Part shown: positions 59,185 through 64,000 of the stretch, piece after piece
How the letters are laid out: each line of letters starts with the position of its first letter
How positions within the stretch are numbered: the first letter of the stretch is position 1
NCBI GenBank assembly: GCA_018806985.1
Contig: JADANN010000149.1
Coordinates: 186,001-250,000 of the forward strand
Reading direction: 5' to 3'
Length of the DNA: 64,000 bases
DNA from: Angiostrongylus vasorum
Taxonomy: Eukaryota; Nematoda; Chromadorea; Rhabditida; Metastrongylidae
Program-made: the position numbers and the translations under genes
The notes under the pieces: model-generated
Databases searched by the model: none
What the model was told of the DNA's origin: nothing
Seen by the model: only the letters and a program-made list of their open reading frames with translations

Positions 59185-61685
59185 ATAAAAGAGATGGTGA
59201 AGCGAATAATATCGATCTTCAGCGAGTTCATTCTCAAAGGTAGCTCCTGTTCTGGACCTAAGTGCATCGTTGATATTGGTTATGGGATCCCATGTACTGC
59301 CCTATGTCCATGAGGTACAACTATGAATCGAGGATAATGCATGGGATAGCAGTTCGATAACACTTCCAACCAAGCGACGATTATAAGATGGTGATGGAGA
59401 AGTTTACTCATAGCGAAACGGTATGACTCAGTTTCATGTCACTCGGTCCATCGGCCGCTGCTTGTCTTGGATTCTTCTGTGACAGTTGTCCATGTATCGT
59501 GTGTTTCTCACTCTTAAGACCATAAATATCGTTTTCGTTGAACTGAAATGTTTTGGAATATTCTTACTGACTTAGGATCCATTTGTTCAATCTAATGTCG
59601 GACTCAGATTGGTCAGACCACATAGTTTAAACGTTTAAGTTACTTCGATGTGTGTTAAACGTTCTAATTGAACAGCAGAATGACATATATGCTTTCTATT
59701 AGAGAACTTTATGTAAAAAAAATATTCTTATGTCCTGAATCGATCAATATTTTTAACAATTCTACAATCTTCGAAACTCGTTTCACTGGCACAAATTTGC
59801 CGCCAATGTCACTATTGATTTTTTTTTGTTCTTCTTTTTAACAACTCCAACAAAACACTTACAGAGGAGTTTCATCGTAACAAGTTTATTCTTATTTACA
59901 GAAAGGTCTTCCATCGATTCCGAGTGATTTTGAAATATTCTGGACTGATGTTAGTCTTTAGAGCGCATCGTCGGGCGATGGTCACTATTTTTGTGCTTAA
60001 GCGCTCTGTGTAAAAAGATCTTTTAGAATGAAACATAAATATTAAATGTAGGAGAAAGTATTGACGGGATGAATCCTTTGGCGAAGTCTGCAGTGTTTCT
60101 GGACGTTTCCGTTTGCTTTTGTTCTGACGAGTTTTCGAATTCCACTCGAAGATTGTTAAATAGTTCGATCATATTCTATTTCTTTCCGAACTCTTGTTTG
60201 TTCCTCATTCCTTCCTATTTCCTTTATCCTTTATTTTCCTTTATTCTTTCCTTTATTTCTACTTTTTTTTCCATCGAAAGATTCAACTTCATTGTGTTTT
60301 TTTTCATGCATCCAGTGAATTCTTCGTTTCCCGCCAGAAACATTCCCTCTGCAACGGGCGCGCAGTTATTCGTCGTGCTCTGCTCGCTAAACAAACATAG
60401 GAGGTTTCTAACGAAACTAATAATCTTTCATTCTAAGGATTTATATCCTATTGGTCGTACGACTTCTATAATATTAATGTTTTGGGTTTTTGTTTCATTT
60501 TATCGCCACTTCGAGAGTTTTTTACTTCGAATACTTTTTTTCGTGATTTTGTTGAGATTGGCCGCAAAATCTGCAATCGTTGTGCATATCCTTCATTGGA
60601 AAGACTTCGTCCGAGATCATGAAGGAAAAATCGTGGAGATCTGCATGTATCTTAATGTCTTTAGACGTATTGTTCTAGAGCACGCTTCTCACTCCGTCCA
60701 TACAAAGCAATAAGAAGCCCGACCACCGCTTAGAGTTTTCCGACAAAGTTTCTGTTTATCTGAACTGACACTCCAGAAAAAATAACTTTTCAGCGCGTTT
60801 AATGCATTTTTAATGTTTTTCTTAAAAACTATACTTTAGGATGGTTTTTCCTGCTTCTTTTAATGTTGGATGCTAAAAACTACTTGTAACATTTTAAGGT
60901 AGATCACAGCACGTCCAGGCACTATGCGGCCGTTTAAGGTTACTTAGGGTGATATGGGCGCGCGCGCCGTTAACCTTTAGAAAGAGGGTAGGAGTGAGTT
61001 TTTAAGAAAATCAATATTTCAAAATGTGCATGGAGAATAATTTCATGTGAATGTGTGTGTATGTGAATTCCACGAAACACTTACTAAGTCAGGCAGAATT
61101 ATATCCTGTGGTTGTTTACCACAAGCGTTTTGTTCCTGTCTAATTCCGTTCGCTTCCCACAAATCTGTGTTTATCGCGAACAAGGGCATCTGGGTGAGTG
61201 AATCACCTGTTTGAATTACTAGCTATTGCTACATTTTTTTATAGTGGCCTATAATACACCTATCGATTTCCTGTTTGTGTAGAGTACCCATTTTTACGAG
61301 CAAGCAATGAAATTGGGCGGGTCTCTCCTCAGTTCCTAGAAGTTCGCTTGTCTGCTCCCTAGAAGGTTTGAGTTTGTCTTTTTCGCACTTTATATCGCAG
61401 AATAGTCTCTCGTTTCTTTTCTTTCTTCATTCTGTTCTTACCATGTTATTAGATTGTTTTCCTTACTAGTATATTCACAATGACGATAACAACAGAACTG
61501 TTTACTGGATTTAAATTGCTAAGAGACTAATCGCAGTCTTTTCTAGGATGAAAGCGTGCAAATCCCAATGCTTTGCGGCGTCAAAAAAACGCTAATTGGT
61601 CGATAACCCTTAAGACGAATTCAGATGAGAAAAAAGGGTTTTTTTGTGTGTTTGTAGGTGTTTAAGCTAAAGCTCAGTTGAGCAA
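59185..61685. other. Long repeat-poor intergenic stretch
   Basis: No repeats were recognised. It is plus-strand T-rich with many poly-T tracts. A donor-like ctgggtgagt occurs near 61190. Apart from the T-rich open frame at 60069-60713 there is no coding candidate. Function is unknown; a promoter or intronic region of a neighbouring gene is possible. Confidence 0.4.
60069..60713 (+). CDS. 214-codon T-rich open frame, probably not coding
   Basis: The longest ATG-initiated open frame in the window (ATG at 60069, TAA at 60711). The peptide is rich in Phe, Ile, Leu and Ser, with hydrophobic runs at about residues 35-85 and 130-165 that could be read as membrane segments. However, the DNA is strongly pyrimidine-biased, which removes A-containing stop codons by chance and produces such peptides. 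No family is recognised and no splice pattern supports it. Confidence 0.15.
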   Translation: MNPLAKSAVFLDVSVCFCSDEFSNSTRRLLNSSIIFYFFPNSCLFLIPSYFLYPLFSFILSFISTFFSIERFNFIVFFFMHPVNSSFPARNIPSATGAQLFVVLCSLNKHRRFLTKLIIFHSKDLYPIGRTTSIILMFWVFVSFYRHFESFLLRILFFVILLRLAAKSAIVVHILHWKDFVRDHEGKIVEICMYLNVFRRIVLEHASHSVHTKQ

Positions 61686-61688
61686 ACC

Positions 61689-61860
61689 ATGTTAAGGAGA
61701 AATTTGACGGCATTATCCGAAAGCCCATATGAAAGAAAACCAGTGTCCGTCTGGAACAGGGTTACTCGTAGGGTGGAAAACCTTGCAACCAAAGCTCATC
61801 GATGTTTGCAGCGACATCCTGTGAAATCACTGGCATGGGTTCTTCAGAAATCCAGAAAAA
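61689..61860 (+). CDS. Unrecognised open frame upstream of a SINE
   Basis: ATG at 61689 opens a basic, polar peptide with blocks such as ERKPVSVWNRVTRRVENLAT and CLQRHPVKSLAWVLQKSRK. At about 61870 it runs into a family C SINE; the frame's nominal end at 62060 is repeat. No family is recognised. It could be an exon relic or chance. Confidence 0.2.
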
Positions 61861-61869
61861 ATTCCTTCT

Positions 61870-62115
61870 TTTCTGTCTCTCAGCTAGTTCAATTGGTCTT
61901 TTGCCATCAGCAACCACCCGTCAGCGGGATTGGGGGCGAAACGAAGGACCAGCATGGTGTGGTGGTGAGCGCGCTACTCCCCGGAAAGGACAATAGCGCG
62001 TTCGTTCCTCACCGTAGACACCTGCGGTCCGGAGTTTTGCAAATATCTCAGCATCATTAAACTTATATTTCGCAATATATACCCTGCCGTTAAAAAGAGC
62101 AGGCAGTAAATAATA
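61870..62115 (+). repeat. Family C SINE
   Basis: Plus-oriented with a rearranged 5' part: the block caccaacc-like gccatcagcaaccacccgtc is inverted relative to the rest (minus orientation), then aacgaaggaccagcatggtg, cgctactccccggaaaggac, tgcaaatatctcagcatcat, gagcaggcagtaaata. Confidence 0.85.
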
Positions 62116-62404
62116 AGTTAAAATTATTTTACGGTAATTGAAGTCAATTCAAATAATAGAATATTACAACTAATGAAAGTACAATAAAACATGTGTTGCC
62201 GACTTGCTGAAGTCACAGTTTCGGAACAACGGCATGACAAAGACAGAATTGGACTAGCTTATTTAAAGGCGGTTCTTTACAAAAGTGTACTTTTGTTCCC
62301 TCTTTCAGTCTATACGTGATTTAACATAAAGAAATGGTTCTTCCACAGCAATGTAGCAACCGAGATAAACCGTTAGATCTGGTAACGAGAAGCATAGCAC
62401 TCGC

Positions 62405-62600
62405 TTTTCTGACTGAGAGACAGGCGAAAAGAAGGACCTGCATAGTGTGGTGGTGAACGCGTTGGCCCCCGGATGGAGTAATAGCGCGTTCATTCCCCAC
62501 CGCATACACCTGCGGTCCGGAAATATCTCAGCATCATTGTGGTTGTGTTTCGCACTATACGCTTCCGTGAAAAATTGTAGTAGGCAGCAAATGAAAATCA
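62405..62600 (+). repeat. Family C SINE (first of a tandem pair)
   Basis: tgagagacaggcgaaaagaa, tagtgtggtggtgaacgcgt, ccccaccgcatacacctgcg, atatctcagcatcattgtgg, tagtaggcagcaaatgaaaa. It runs directly into the next copy. The stretch 62116-62400 before it has no recognised gene. Confidence 0.88.
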
Positions 62601-62925
62601 GACATTGTGAATTCAACTGCAGCCGCAGCTTAACAGTGTTCAATACCGATGTGGACTCCCCAGATCAATCCCGTTGACGGGTGATTGCTGATGGCACAGA
62701 TCGATAGGAAACTGGCTGAAAGACAGGCGAAACGAAGGACCCACACGGTGCGGTGGTGAAAGCGTTAGCGCCTCTGAAAGGGTAATAGCGCGGTCGTTCT
62801 CAACCTCAAACACCTGCGCTCCGGAGTTTTGCAAATATCAGCATTGTTGTGCAACCACATAATACTTTCGTTCTTTCGCATAATACCCTGCTGTGAAGAA
62901 TTGTAGTAGGCATCAAATAAAAAAG
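62600..62925 (+). repeat. Family C SINE (second of a tandem pair)
   Basis: Full order from gtgaattcaactgcagccgc and ccgttgacgggtgattgctg through acggtgcggtggtgaaagcg and tgcaaatatcagcattgttg to aataccctgctgtgaagaat and aaataaaaaagc. The stretch 62930-63570 shows no recognised gene or repeat. Confidence 0.88.
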
Positions 62926-63571
62926 CAAACTGGCTTTTCTCTTCATTGAGAGCAGTATGTTATACTACTGAAAGAAAGCGGATTCATAGGAAATGGAGGA
63001 GAATTATTGCAGTGGGATATCACTGCCGTTTAATTGGTCACTGCTTACTTTGTCAGCTCTTTCATTCAGGCCAACCTATCTATCTCTGGCTTCTATAGGA
63101 ATTATTCACTGGATCCTTCAGCTTTTATTATCCCTATCCGTTCCATCTATAGATTCTAATAGTGTAGGTTATCTGGTAAGAAATTCGTTTGCAAAAAGAA
63201 TCATCATTAGCTCATTGATTTAGTCTCCTCCGAGGGTCACAATGAAGGCTGATTCCATATTTTGTGTCTTCGGCTGCATTTACTGGATCAAGAATGATTG
63301 CTGTGATTCACCTTAAGCAATTTTCGACAATATAGTTCATAAATGAGTTGTACGTGAGCTTCTGTTTTCTCCAGTGTAACCTATGTGTGAACCATACAGC
63401 GTGTAGGAGAAAAGGCCATAAGTCTCCAATGCAACTATTCAAGGGCACACAGGTTAGCGAATGCGCTAATGAGATAGGCAAACAAGCTGAGGAACATTCT
63501 TATTATTGTTGTTGTATAATTTAAATTCTTCATCGTACACAAGATTGTAGACGTCTGCTTCTTCAGAGCTG

Positions 63572-63683
63572 ATGGTCCGAGTCGATTGTCCAGAATCGTT
63601 CGTCCTCGCGGTGTGGGTCTTCGCAGTTGTATCGAGTCGGATCTTCTAGAGTGGAGCACCACTCGAACGAATTAACCTCATTC
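63572..63683 (-). repeat. Left arm of an inverted repeat, possibly coding-derived
   Basis: The minus strand reads FEWCSTLEDPTRYNCEDP in one frame, matching the plus-strand reading at 63911-64000 (FEWCFSQDDSTRYDCKNP). Conservation in protein frame between the two arms suggests both derive from one coding sequence, perhaps a retroelement. The family is unknown. Confidence 0.6.
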
Positions 63684-63910
63684 AACGATGTAGGATGGTT
63701 TTTGACCGATTGTTGAGTGATAATGATTTCTTTTTATGTTGACAATTCCTTCGGTAGGAATCGCTATTGAAGTAAATATTATTTGGCTATGTGATAGCTG
63801 TTTTACTACTGACTGTTACCGGATATATTGTCGACATGAAAAGAAATCATTACAAGTCGACAATAAATATCAATCAGCAACCATCCTAAATAACGGTACA
63901 CTCCTGACTG

Positions 63911-64000
63911 AGGTTACTTTATTCGAGTGGTGTTTCAGTCAAGATGATTCGACTCGATACGACTGCAAAAACCCATCCCTAACGTAAGAACGGACGATTC
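63911..64000 (+). repeat. Right arm of the inverted repeat, cut by the window end
   Basis: gaggttactttattcgagtg and gattcgactcgatacgactg match the reverse complement of the 63.6 kb arm. The 83-codon plus frame at 63736-63987 includes it. The copy probably continues beyond the window. Confidence 0.6.

Noticed and set aside
60069..60713. Calling the 214-codon frame a membrane protein
   Set aside because: Its hydrophobic look follows from T-rich DNA; there is no family match or gene context. It is kept only as a low-confidence entry.
1..64000. CRISPR array, operon or prophage
   Set aside because: The window shows spliced eukaryotic genes and retroelements, with no regular spacer arrays or bacterial-type gene packing.

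Overview
The window looks like repeat-rich nuclear DNA from a nematode, most likely a clade V (strongylid, hookworm-type) worm. The reasons are compact exons with mostly TTTCAG-type 3' splice sites, a start codon placed directly after a splice acceptor (as in spliced-leader trans-splicing), an RTE-type retrotransposon of the kind common in hookworms, and many tRNA-derived SINEs. The genus is inference; no database could be searched.

Only two protein-coding genes are well supported. Positions 1-3434 (+) hold the 3' part (11 exons, 492 codons) of CDC23/APC8, a TPR scaffold subunit of the anaphase-promoting complex; its 5' end lies outside the window. Positions 18806-7830 (-) hold a complete 10-exon, 525-residue nucleoredoxin-like protein with three thioredoxin-fold domains, of which only the middle one keeps a WCPPC active site. 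The two genes converge, and the gap between them carries SINEs. A frameshifted, intronless fragment of a GRK4/5/6-type G-protein-coupled receptor kinase lies antisense in intron 2 of the nucleoredoxin-like gene.

From about 19 kb to the end the window is mostly interspersed repeats: three families of SINE-like elements with tRNA-type A and B boxes (called A, B and C here), a fourth structured family of about 380 bp (D), three decayed Penelope-like elements with reverse transcriptase and GIY-YIG remnants (20.6-21.5 kb minus, 22.05-23.0 kb plus, 52.5-53.8 kb plus), one decayed RTE-type LINE (29.2-32.6 kb plus), a mariner transposase fragment (43.7-44.0 kb minus) and a small terminal-inverted-repeat element (25.0-25.2 kb). 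Family C copies are repeatedly found as head-to-head or tandem pairs, and the pair at 47.6 kb forms a near-perfect hairpin.

The stretches at 49.0-50.7, 55.1-57.2 and 59.2-61.7 kb are largely repeat-free. They show no convincing genes apart from a few low-confidence ORFs and a GC-rich possible first exon at 50.7 kb. I saw no bacterial-type operons, CRISPR arrays or rRNA genes, and no intact tRNA genes.
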